The position numbers were made by a program, and so were the translations under genes. A stretch of 13,456 bases of DNA, taken from an uncultured Methylobacillus sp. Lineage in GTDB: Bacteria > Pseudomonadota > Gammaproteobacteria > Burkholderiales > Methylophilaceae. The DNA is taken from positions 1-13,456 of the forward strand of contig CAMLME010000034.1 in NCBI GenBank assembly GCA_946481235.1, in the 5' to 3' direction. The stretch's first letter is position 1. Each line of letters starts with the position of its first letter. Shown here in pieces: positions 1-6,593 of this stretch. The notes beneath the pieces were generated by a model, which saw only the letters and a program-made list of their open reading frames with translations, made no database searches and was not told the DNA's origin.

Positions 1-53
1 CCAGGGACACACGGATTAACAGTCCGTTGCTCTACCGACTGAGCTATCGGGGA
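1..53 (-). tRNA. tRNA-Asn (GUU), partial at the window edge
   Basis: This is the 5' part of a tRNA-Asn read on the minus strand. It holds the acceptor 5' strand (TCCCCGA, 47-53), the D arm, the anticodon arm with GTT and the start of the T arm. The 3' 23 bases lie beyond the window start. All 53 bases are identical to the complete copy at 72-147, offset by 94 bp. Only 18 bp separate the two genes and no terminator lies between them, so they are probably cut from one precursor. Confidence 0.95.
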
Positions 54-71
54 ATATGTCGGATTTTCGGT

Positions 72-147
72 TGGCTCCCCGACCTGGGCTCGAACCAGGG
101 ACACACGGATTAACAGTCCGTTGCTCTACCGACTGAGCTATCGGGGA
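72..147 (-). tRNA. tRNA-Asn (GUU)
   Basis: This is a complete 76-nt tRNA on the minus strand. The acceptor stem pairs TCCCCGA (141-147) with TCGGGGA (76-82). It is followed by discriminator G and an encoded CCA (72-74). The anticodon loop reads CTGTTAA with anticodon GTT, which decodes AAC and AAU. The T loop has the standard TTCGAGC. It is the promoter-proximal copy of a tandem pair. The promoter at 163-191 is correctly placed to transcribe both copies. Confidence 0.98.
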
Positions 148-162
148 ATCAAGAAAGCCGCA

Positions 163-191
163 ATAATACTGACTCGAAGCCACTCGGTCAA
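163..191 (-). promoter_or_regulatory. Predicted sigma-70 promoter of the tRNA-Asn pair
   Basis: On the minus strand a -35 box TTGACC (186-191) and a -10 box TATTAT (163-168) are separated by exactly 17 bp. Each box matches the consensus in five of six positions. Transcription would start about 8-10 bases before the first tRNA's 5' processing site at 147. The fit in sequence, spacing and position is good, but no start site has been measured. Confidence 0.75.
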
Positions 192-208
192 CCAAGACAA
201 TAAATAAA

Positions 209-1540
209 ATGAACATGAAATTTAAAAAAACTTTCCTTGCGATTTTCGTTGTTTTTGTAGTACTTGCAGTTGTCCCATTTCTGATGCCGATGGGTGCCTA
301 TGTCGCCCAGATTGAACAGGCCGCGTCACAGAAGCTGGGGGTGCCGGTCAAGATCGAATCACTGCATTTTGCGGTGCTGCCGACGCCCCGCGCCAACATC
401 AGCGGCCTTGTTGTCGGCAACAATGAAGACATTCGTGTGGCGGACGTTGCGGCGGTACTCGATGTCACTACATTGCTCAATGACGTGCGCGTGATTTCCA
501 AACTGGACATCGACGAACCGGTGCTGAAGGAATCCGCCATTGCGCTGCTCGGCACCATCGCTGCGCAGCAGGGCGAAAGCACTGGCCCGGCGCCGGTCGA
601 ATTGCGACGCATCGTGGTGGATGACGCCAGAATCGACATGCAAGGCATGAATCTGCCGACGATGGATGCCGATATTGATCTTGCTGCCGGCGGCAAGCTT
701 GAAAAAGCATTGCTGACCAGCAGCGAGGGCAATCTCACCATTGATCTTACGCCCAAGGACGCAGGCTACGCTGCCGCGATCAAGGCTGAAAAATGGACGT
801 CACCAGTTGGCCCCAAGCTCGTGTTCGACAAACTCACAGCCAACCTCGAATACGCAGGTTCGACGCTGAAGTTCCCGCAGGCCGAAGCCGCGCTCTATCG
901 CGGTAGCCTGACCGCTTCCGGCAGTCTGGACTGGACGAAAAACTGGCACCTTTCCGGCAATTTCAAAACTAACGGCATCGAACTCGGCGACGCGACCAAA
1001 CTGTTCACCCGGGCCGTGAAAGTCACCGGCCGGATTACCGGCGACGGCAAATTCAGAAGCAGCGCCAATGAGCCCGGCAAACTCGTTGACGCGCTGGCGC
1101 TTGATTACAAATTCAGCGTTACCGACGGCGTGCTCTATGGTATGGACCTCGTCAAAGCCGCCAGCCTGTTGATTCGGCAAGGCACCACTGGTGGTGAAAC
1201 GCATTTCGATGAACTTTCCGGCAAGCTCTACACGCGCGGCAAACAGATTGAAGTGCGTCCGGTCCACCTCGTCTCGGGACTTCTGGGTGCTGACGGGCAT
1301 GTAAAGGTTATGCCGGACAAATCCCTGAGCGGCAGAATCGACGCAGACATCAAGAAGGGCGTTTCGCTGGTTACGGTTCCATTGGCAATTTCCGGAACCA
1401 TGGATAGCCCGATGGTCCTCCCGACCAAGGCGGCATTGGCTGGCGGTGCGGCAGGAACGGTATTGATGGGGCCATTAGGGACAGGGCTGGGCGTCAAGGC
1501 CGGGTCGGCGCTGGATAAGTTGTTTGGAGGCGATGAGTAG
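209..1540 (+). CDS. AsmA family protein, membrane-anchored
   Basis: This 443-residue protein has one N-terminal hydrophobic segment (about residues 9-30, preceded by MKFKK) that acts as an inner-membrane anchor or uncleaved signal, with the rest in the periplasm. The pattern after the anchor (a GVPVKIESLHF-like strand, LPTPRANISGLVVG, then repeated short beta segments) is typical of the AsmA N-terminal domain. The tail (VPLAISGTMDSPMVLPTK) matches the AsmA-like C-terminal region. AsmA-like proteins, including TamB and YhdP, are linked to phospholipid transport between the membranes and to outer-membrane assembly. This one is shorter than E. coli AsmA (about 617 residues), so its exact role is unknown. 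There is no clear Shine-Dalgarno sequence; ATG 215 (third residue) is an equally plausible start. It diverges from the tRNA pair and lies just upstream of the phosphoesterase gene. Confidence 0.8.
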   Translation: MNMKFKKTFLAIFVVFVVLAVVPFLMPMGAYVAQIEQAASQKLGVPVKIESLHFAVLPTPRANISGLVVGNNEDIRVADVAAVLDVTTLLNDVRVISKLDIDEPVLKESAIALLGTIAAQQGESTGPAPVELRRIVVDDARIDMQGMNLPTMDADIDLAAGGKLEKALLTSSEGNLTIDLTPKDAGYAAAIKAEKWTSPVGPKLVFDKLTANLEYAGSTLKFPQAEAALYRGSLTASGSLDWTKNWHLSGNFKTNGIELGDATKLFTRAVKVTGRITGDGKFRSSANEPGKLVDALALDYKFSVTDGVLYGMDLVKAASLLIRQGTTGGETHFDELSGKLYTRGKQIEVRPVHLVSGLLGADGHVKVMPDKSLSGRIDADIKKGVSLVTVPLAISGTMDSPMVLPTKAALAGGAAGTVLMGPLGTGLGVKAGSALDKLFGGDE

Positions 1541-1592
1541 GCAATGGCGCAAAATAAAGGCAGTGTGCCTGCTGCGATCACCGGAAAGTAAT

Positions 1593-2843
1593 ATGAATAA
1601 ACCGCTCATCGACGTTTTACCTGAACTAAAAGATCGCTTGCAGGCGACCTACGCCGATTTTCTCTCCAGAGCCGCCTCGCACGAGCGGGAGAAAGTCGAA
1701 GGCATTTTGCAACACGCGCATGACGGCGCGGTTCATTTGTTAAACCGCTCGCATCCCAGGCCTCACAGCCATGAATTTGCCCATGCCTGGAGCCTGCTCA
1801 ACGACGATGTGCCGATGCTGACGGAGACGGCCATCGAGAAGAAAATCCCCTACGTTTCTCCTGACGGCCATATCGTCGGGTTCGGCAAATACGAGTTGCT
1901 CGATCCGGGGTACGTGGAGTCGGTCATCGAATGGCTCGCGCATTTCTGGGATCGCGCCGATTTCGGCAACGAGCCCGCCACGATAACTATCCCCGACAAC
2001 GTTAAGATTGTCTTGGTGGGCGACTGGGGTACCGGCACCTGGCGAGAAGATGCGCCCTCGCAAAAGGTTGCGCTTGCCGTTAAGGCCCGCGCGCCCGAGT
2101 TCAGCATCCATCTCGGCGACGTGTATTACGCCGGCACCGGCACGCAGGAGGCGCAACACTTCCTCTCAGTCTGGCCTCACGGCAGCCTCGGCTCGTTTGC
2201 ACTCAATTCCAATCACGAAATGTACGACGGCGGCCACGGCTATTTCGGCGTGACGCTGAAAGACCACGGATTCAAGCCCCAGAACGGCACCAGCTATTTC
2301 GCCCTCGAGAACTCGCATTGGATCATTGTCGGCCTCGATTCCGCCTACGGCGCCAGCGAAATCGAAGGTTACATGCACGGGCAATTAAACGACCCGCAAC
2401 TTGAATTCCTCAACGGGGTTGCCGCAAGGGCCGGAGCAACAGGCAAAAAAGTTGTTGTGCTGTCGCATCACCCCGGCCTCGCACTGACCGGCGAACCCTG
2501 TGTCCCTTTATGGTCGCAAGTCACCCAAGCACTGGGCGGCACGCTCGCTTACTGGTATTGGGGCCACGTGCATGCCGGAGTTGCCTACAAGATGCAGGCT
2601 GGTGTGCTGGGCCGCTGTTGCGGGCACGGTGCTGTCCCGCATGGTGCGGCTGCGGAGCTCGACGGCAATGATTCCTTTGTCTGGCGCGAGAGCGGATCTG
2701 CGAACGACCCGGATATTCCGTTGCGGATACTTAACGGATTTGTACTTGTTGAGCTGTATGGTGAAGTTTTAACGGAAAGCTTCATCGATGAAAACAACAA
2801 CGTGCGGTGGTCCGATATTGCCGGAAACCAATTGTGCCGCTAG
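1593..2843 (+). CDS. Calcineurin-like metallophosphoesterase
   Basis: This is a 416-residue protein without a signal peptide, so probably cytoplasmic. It carries the full set of binuclear-metal phosphoesterase motifs: GDWG (D144), GDVYY (D176), NSNHE (N207, H208), a SHH motif (H292, H293) and GHVH (H325, H327). In the family these bind two metals (Fe, Mn or Zn) and hydrolyse phosphomono- or diesters. The substrate cannot be told from sequence. The glycine of the usual GNH[ED] motif is serine here. The first ~135 residues are helical-looking and match no domain I recognise. ATG 1593 was chosen because GGAAAG lies 4 bases upstream. An in-frame ATG at 1533 or TTG at 1524 would overlap the AsmA gene's stop and add 20-23 unremarkable residues. 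The close spacing suggests co-transcription with the AsmA gene. Confidence 0.88.
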   Translation: MNKPLIDVLPELKDRLQATYADFLSRAASHEREKVEGILQHAHDGAVHLLNRSHPRPHSHEFAHAWSLLNDDVPMLTETAIEKKIPYVSPDGHIVGFGKYELLDPGYVESVIEWLAHFWDRADFGNEPATITIPDNVKIVLVGDWGTGTWREDAPSQKVALAVKARAPEFSIHLGDVYYAGTGTQEAQHFLSVWPHGSLGSFALNSNHEMYDGGHGYFGVTLKDHGFKPQNGTSYFALENSHWIIVGLDSAYGASEIEGYMHGQLNDPQLEFLNGVAARAGATGKKVVVLSHHPGLALTGEPCVPLWSQVTQALGGTLAYWYWGHVHAGVAYKMQAGVLGRCCGHGAVPHGAAAELDGNDSFVWRESGSANDPDIPLRILNGFVLVELYGEVLTESFIDENNNVRWSDIAGNQLCR

Positions 2844-2872
2844 CCATTCCCAGCGGCAAAAACGTTCGGTTA

Positions 2873-2888
2873 TGTTCGATATCGAACA
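2873..2888. promoter_or_regulatory. 16-bp perfect palindrome, candidate operator
   Basis: TGTTCGATATCGAACA is a perfect inverted repeat about 98 bp upstream of the TPR gene. It lies in the 142-bp gap after the phosphoesterase gene. The DNA after it is AT-rich (2911-2955, with a TATATATATA run). That stretch could hold the promoter, but I could not settle on a -35/-10 pair. A symmetrical site of this size fits a dimeric regulator. From memory it resembles IclR-type operators (GTTCG...CGAAC), but the regulator is not identified. Confidence 0.4.
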
Positions 2889-2973
2889 GACAATGGATAG
2901 AATTCACCGTAATTTTGTCTACTATTAACAAATGGTTTACATATATATATGAGCTAGAACGTTAGCTGATCAC

Positions 2974-2979
2974 GAAAGG
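2974..2979 (+). promoter_or_regulatory. Ribosome binding site of the TPR gene
   Basis: GAAAGG lies 6 bases before ATG 2986 and supports that start, which opens directly into a signal peptide. Confidence 0.6.
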
Positions 2980-2985
2980 CTAGCT

Positions 2986-4557
2986 ATGAAGCGAATAGTC
3001 GCGGGATTTCTGGCGCTTCTGTTGATGCCATGCTTTGGTCTGTTGGCCCAGACTCCGGATATTGAGTGGGAATCGCTCAATGGGGAAGCTATGTTGCTCT
3101 ACAAGCAAGGTAGCTATGATCGTGCGGTAGTCACCACGAAAAAAGCCTTGCAAGTTGCCGAGCGGAGCGGGCCCGAGCATCCCAATGTTGCGACGAGTCT
3201 GAACAATCTCGCTGCGCTATACAAGGCCAAGGGCCAGTTCGCAGATGCAGAGCCGCTCTACCAGCGCGCGCTGGCGATCAGGGAGAAGGTTCTTGGCCCG
3301 GATCATCCCATTGTGGCCCAGAGTCTTAACAACCTCGCGGCGCTGTACCACACCCAAGGCCGATACGCCCAGGCGGAACCTCTCTACAAGCGTTCGCTGG
3401 AAATCAGGGAAAAGGCACTGGGACCGAATCATCCCGATGTGGCGCAAAGTTTGAACAACCTCGCGGAGCTTTATCGCACCCAAGGGCAATACGGTTTGGT
3501 GGAGCCGCTCTATAAACGTTCGCTGGCGATCCTGGAGAAGGCTTTTGGCCCACATCATCCTTATGTGGCCCAGAGTCTTAACAATCTTGCTGCGCTTTAT
3601 GACACTCAGGGGCGCTACCCGCAAGCCGAGCCGCTTTACAAGCGCTCGCTGACGATCAGGGAGAAGGCCTTCGGTCCGGAACATCCCGATGTCGCTGCAA
3701 CCCTGAACAACCTTGCCACGCTATACAAGAACCAAGGTCTATACGCAGAGGCGGAGCCGCTTTACAAACGATCGCTGGCGATACTGGAGAAGGCATTCGG
3801 GCCTGATCATCCTAATGTGGCCCAGAGCCTGAATAACCTGGCGGAAATGCACCAGACCCAAGGGAAATATGCTCCGGCCGAGCCACTCTACAAGCGTTCG
3901 CGGACAATCCTGGAGAAGGCCTTCGGCCCGGATCATCCCAATGTGGCCACGAGCCTGAACAATCTCGCAGCGCTGTACAAGAATCAGGGCAAGTACGCAG
4001 AGGCGGAACCGCTCTACAAACGTTCGCTGGCAATCCTTGAGAAATCCCTCGGCCCGGATCATCCCTATGTGGCGCAGAGCATGAGCAACCTCGCGGAGAT
4101 GTACCACACCCAAGGTCGGTACGAACTGGCAGAGCCGCTCTACAAGCATGTGCTGGCAATTAGGGAGAAGGTTCTCGGCCCGGATCACCCCGCCGTGGCC
4201 GTGACCTTGAACAACCTTGCAGCACTGTACAAAGCCAAGGGGCAGATCGCAGAGGCGGAGCCGCTCTATAATCGCTCGTTGGGGATACTGGAGAAGTCTC
4301 TCGGCCCGGAGCATCCTTCTGTGGCGACAACCTTGAATAATCTTGCGGCGTTGTACAAAGCTCAAGGGAAGTATGTGGATGCGGTGCCGCTTTACGAGCG
4401 CTCGCTGGCTATCCTGGAGAAGGCTTTTGGCCCGGCTCATCCCTCTGTCGCCATGAGCCTTGAGAATCTGGTTGCGGTCTATCGGAAAACCGATCGGGCA
4501 AATGAAGCGGACGCACTGGAGAAACGGATCGCAACGATCCGGGTCATCAAGCAGTGA
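2986..4557 (+). CDS. Secreted kinesin-light-chain-type TPR repeat protein
   Basis: This 523-residue protein starts with a signal peptide (about residues 1-21, MKR plus a hydrophobic core, probable cleavage after LLA), so export to the periplasm or beyond is likely. A divergent TPR at about residues 31-60 is followed by eleven 42-residue units beginning at G62 and ending near residue 520. Each unit has the form GPxHPxVAxSLNNLAxLYxxQGxYxxAEPLYKRSLxIxEKxx. This is the TPR_10/TPR_12 class, in which paired helices stack into a superhelical protein-binding scaffold. No catalytic or CHAT domain is attached. The partner is unknown and neither neighbour points to one. The last unit is degenerate, as is usual for a capping repeat. 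The start is supported by GAAAGG 6 bases upstream. No good terminator follows. Confidence 0.88.
   Translation: MKRIVAGFLALLLMPCFGLLAQTPDIEWESLNGEAMLLYKQGSYDRAVVTTKKALQVAERSGPEHPNVATSLNNLAALYKAKGQFADAEPLYQRALAIREKVLGPDHPIVAQSLNNLAALYHTQGRYAQAEPLYKRSLEIREKALGPNHPDVAQSLNNLAELYRTQGQYGLVEPLYKRSLAILEKAFGPHHPYVAQSLNNLAALYDTQGRYPQAEPLYKRSLTIREKAFGPEHPDVAATLNNLATLYKNQGLYAEAEPLYKRSLAILEKAFGPDHPNVAQSLNNLAEMHQTQGKYAPAEPLYKRSRTILEKAFGPDHPNVATSLNNLAALYKNQGKYAEAEPLYKRSLAILEKSLGPDHPYVAQSMSNLAEMYHTQGRYELAEPLYKHVLAIREKVLGPDHPAVAVTLNNLAALYKAKGQIAEAEPLYNRSLGILEKSLGPEHPSVATTLNNLAALYKAQGKYVDAVPLYERSLAILEKAFGPAHPSVAMSLENLVAVYRKTDRANEADALEKRIATIRVIKQ
3169..4510 (+). repeat. Eleven tandem 126-bp TPR-encoding units (last one degenerate)
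   Basis: Units of exactly 126 bp run in phase from the GGG-CCC codons at 3169 to the last GGC-CCG at 4429, with no indels between units. Many stretches, such as the AEPLYKR-coding segment, are nearly identical between units. This indicates expansion by duplication within the gene and leaves the array open to recombination between units. Confidence 0.85.
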
Positions 4558-4571
4558 TGGGACAGCCAAAT

Positions 4572-4706
4572 AACAAAAACCCCGCGATGCAGGCCTTTTG
4601 GTCATTTCGGCTGGTTGCTAATAAGTCAGGGCTTTTTCAATACGATCCAGTGCATCGCTGTCATTAAACACCTTCGCATGGCGTTCGAAAATATACCGCC
4701 TTCTGA
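4572..4706 (-). pseudogene. Decayed 3' end of an aminotransferase gene with remnant terminator
   Basis: On the minus strand, 4618-4653 reads ALDRIEKALTY then a stop. The intact aminotransferase ends ALDRIEKALS then a stop. Over the nine shared residues the codons differ at five positions, all synonymous. Beyond the stop, AACAAAAA at 4572 and AACAAAAA at 6548 lie 59 and 56 bases from the matching GCTTTTTC. The hairpin that is perfect at 6551-6577 is broken here. Upstream, in another frame, SEGG-IFSNAM (4677-4706) may correspond to the AEGYFRISFATSM segment of the intact enzyme. That would imply frameshift and deletions, and this outer part is weak. No start codon or full-length frame exists. 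Alternatively the short match is chance, but the combination with the terminator resemblance argues against that. Confidence 0.55.
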
Positions 4707-4789
4707 GGTATGTTTCACAACTTCAAATATGGCTGCAGCCCCTTATTTTATGCGGTTTGGGTAAAAATGGATTAACCCAAATATTACAC

Positions 4790-4818
4790 TTGCCTAATCT
4801 CTTTCTTAGGGTTTTAAT
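4790..4818 (+). promoter_or_regulatory. Candidate sigma-70 promoter of the chemotaxis gene
   Basis: A -35 box TTGCCT (4790-4795) and a -10 box TTTAAT (4813-4818) are spaced by 17 bp. They match the consensus in four and five of six positions. This would give a leader of about 80 bases. A flagellar sigma-28 promoter was looked for and not found. Confidence 0.42.
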
Positions 4819-4892
4819 CCTCCGATTTCGGTCTGCGTGACACATTCAAATCGGGTATGCAGCGTCAACGACGGGCATGTCTGAATCATTCA

Positions 4893-4900
4893 AGGGGGAG
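4893..4900 (+). promoter_or_regulatory. Strong ribosome binding site of the chemotaxis gene
   Basis: AGGGGGAG lies 5 bases before ATG 4906. It is one of the best Shine-Dalgarno matches in the window. It fixes this start over the overlapping shorter frame beginning at 4857. Confidence 0.75.
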
Positions 4901-4905
4901 CGATA

Positions 4906-6528
4906 ATGAATTTCAGGCAAAGCCTTCATTTCAAGCTTTTGGCGGCTTATGCCTTGAGCGCGCTGCTGCTGATGGCCGGCGTTGCCGTCGGCATATTAGG
5001 ACTCAAGGCGGCCTTGGGCAGTTATCAGCAGGAGGTCCGACAAATACAGTCTTCCGCTATCTCGGTGCTGGCAATTCAGACCAATTTCAAAATTCAGGTG
5101 CAGGAATGGAAAAACGTTCTCCTTCGGGGGAAAGATACTGAAAAACTAGATAAATATTGGGGCAAGTTTCAGTCGCAAGAGAAAAAGGTGCACGAAGATG
5201 CACGAAAGTTGGCCGAATCCCTGCCTGCAGGAGATGCAAAAGCCAAGGTAGAAGAGTTTATTGTTGCGCACGAAAAAATGGCCGTAGGCTATCGGGTTGG
5301 CTACAACGCCTTTGTCCAGGCAGGGGCCGATCCTTTCGTTGGCGACCAGGCGGTGACGGGAATTGATCGCGCGCCGACGGTGCTGCTCGATGAGGCCGCA
5401 AATAAAATTCTGGAAGCGTCAGAAACTACCAGCGCAAATGCCGACAGCATCGCGCAGCGGGGCCTGTTGTATGGGCTGCTGGCCGTAGCGGTATCGCTGG
5501 TCGTAGGCTATATCGTCTTTACAATGATTATTCGCAAATCCATTCTGGTTCCCACTGCACATTTGATGACCGCTCTGCAGCGCCTGGCCGGAGGCGAACT
5601 GCGGGAAGCCATTACGAACGGGGCTTCCGGAGAGTTGGGGGTGTTAGCGCAGAATGCAGAGTCGCTGCGCAGCAACCTGGCGCAATTGCTGATGAGGGCC
5701 CAGGGAGCTTCTAGCGCGGTCGTGGAGGGTAGCGGCCATATGCACGGTTCGGCGTCGCGCATTCTTCATGAGGCGGAAGAACAGAGCAGTATTGCGATCA
5801 GTCTTGCCTCCACCATGGAGGAGCTGGAACAGACCATACGCAACATTAGCGAAAAAGCGGAGCATGTGCGCATGGAGTCCGAATCAGCGGGCCAGAATGC
5901 GCAAGTAGGCGAAAGCCTGGTGGATGCCCTGCTGCACGATGTCCGTGTCGTCTCGGACAAGCTGTCGATCATCGTCGAGGGTGTTTCCAAATTCGTCAAC
6001 AGTGCACGCAGCATTTCTGCGATGACGCAGCAAGTCAAGGAAATCGCCGATCAGACCAATCTGCTGGCACTCAACGCCGCTATCGAAGCTGCACGGGCGG
6101 GCGAGCAGGGCCGCGGTTTTGCTGTGGTCGCCGACGAGGTGAGAAAGCTGGCAGAAAAGTCCTCAAGCTCCGCCAGCGGCATCGAAGCAATTGCGCTTGA
6201 GCTCGAAACGAGTACCACCTCCCTGGAGCAGATGATCACGGAAGGAAACCGCGAGTTGGCTGCGGCCGTTGACCGTAGCGATCAGGTTTCCGGTGCATTG
6301 GCTTCCGCGATTGGTGGCGTCAGAGCGGTCGGGGACAATATTGCCGCTATTGCCGACGCCGTGCAGGAGCAAAGAAAAGCGGTTGAATTGGTTGCGAACC
6401 AGACTGAAGAACTTGCCCATCAATCAGAGCGTAATTCAGCGGCTATACGCGAGATTCATGGCAATCTGGACGGTATGCAAAAGGTTTCCAGTCAATTGCA
6501 GGAAACCATGCGCTCATTCAAGCTTTAA
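4906..6528 (+). CDS. Methyl-accepting chemotaxis protein
   Basis: This is a 540-residue transmembrane chemoreceptor. TM1 (about residues 10-33) and TM2 (about 186-209) bracket a ~150-residue mostly helical periplasmic region, probably of four-helix-bundle type. No PAS or Cache motif is evident, so the ligand is unknown. A HAMP linker (about 210-262) follows, with P at the usual place (SILVPTAHL). The cytoplasmic coiled coil carries the highly conserved hairpin tip (about residues 379-418, from [20 protein letters not shown] to EVRKLAEKS), which contacts CheA and CheW. The protein ends in MRSFKL without a CheR/CheB-binding NWETF-type pentapeptide, as in many non-enteric receptors. No other che gene is in the window, so it is an orphan receptor feeding a pathway encoded elsewhere. 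It lies between an aminotransferase relic and the intact aminotransferase. Confidence 0.95.
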   Translation: MNFRQSLHFKLLAAYALSALLLMAGVAVGILGLKAALGSYQQEVRQIQSSAISVLAIQTNFKIQVQEWKNVLLRGKDTEKLDKYWGKFQSQEKKVHEDARKLAESLPAGDAKAKVEEFIVAHEKMAVGYRVGYNAFVQAGADPFVGDQAVTGIDRAPTVLLDEAANKILEASETTSANADSIAQRGLLYGLLAVAVSLVVGYIVFTMIIRKSILVPTAHLMTALQRLAGGELREAITNGASGELGVLAQNAESLRSNLAQLLMRAQGASSAVVEGSGHMHGSASRILHEAEEQSSIAISLASTMEELEQTIRNISEKAEHVRMESESAGQNAQVGESLVDALLHDVRVVSDKLSIIVEGVSKFVNSARSISAMTQQVKEIADQTNLLALNAAIEAARAGEQGRGFAVVADEVRKLAEKSSSSASGIEAIALELETSTTSLEQMITEGNRELAAAVDRSDQVSGALASAIGGVRAVGDNIAAIADAVQEQRKAVELVANQTEELAHQSERNSAAIREIHGNLDGMQKVSSQLQETMRSFKL

Positions 6529-6550
6529 GCTGGCCACACAACGCCAAAAC

Positions 6551-6577
6551 AAAAAGCCCTGCATTGCAGGGCTTTTT
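6551..6577. terminator. Bidirectional rho-independent terminator
   Basis: A perfect 12-bp stem (6551-6562 with 6566-6577) with a 3-base loop has A5 at its left end and T5 at its right end, so it works in both directions. It lies 22 bases after the chemotaxis gene stop and 17 bases after the aminotransferase stop on the other strand, and should terminate both convergent genes. Confidence 0.9.
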
Positions 6578-6593
6578 GCTTGAGTGCGCAGGC

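Larger units (their letters stand above)
4707..4905. other. Non-coding leader region before the chemotaxis gene
   Basis: This is the rest of the 348-bp gap after the TPR gene. It is AT-rich to about 4820, contains the candidate promoter at 4790-4818, and ends in the strong ribosome binding site at 4893-4900. I see no convincing gene or RNA in it. Confidence 0.5.

Noticed and set aside
2836..2857. Hairpin GCCGCT/AGCGGC over the phosphoesterase stop codon as a terminator
   Set aside because: It is followed by A residues rather than T on the plus strand and overlaps the stop codon, so it does not look like an intrinsic terminator.
3169..4510. CRISPR-like or non-coding repeat array
   Set aside because: The repeats are contiguous 126-bp coding units without spacers and translate into TPRs.
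3739..4605. 288-codon open frame on the minus strand opposite the TPR gene
   Set aside because: It is a by-product of the in-phase 126-bp repeats on the plus strand. The translation is repetitive and Arg/Leu-rich with no domain, and the plus-strand TPR reading is unmistakable.
4802..4828. Flagellar sigma-28 promoter for the chemotaxis gene
   Set aside because: TCCGATTT resembles the -10 element, but the sequence at the -35 position (TTTCTTAG) does not match TAAAGTTT. A sigma-70 pair nearby fits better.
4857..5141. 94-codon frame overlapping the start of the chemotaxis gene
   Set aside because: It has no ribosome site and no recognisable domain, and lies in a shifted frame inside the receptor gene.
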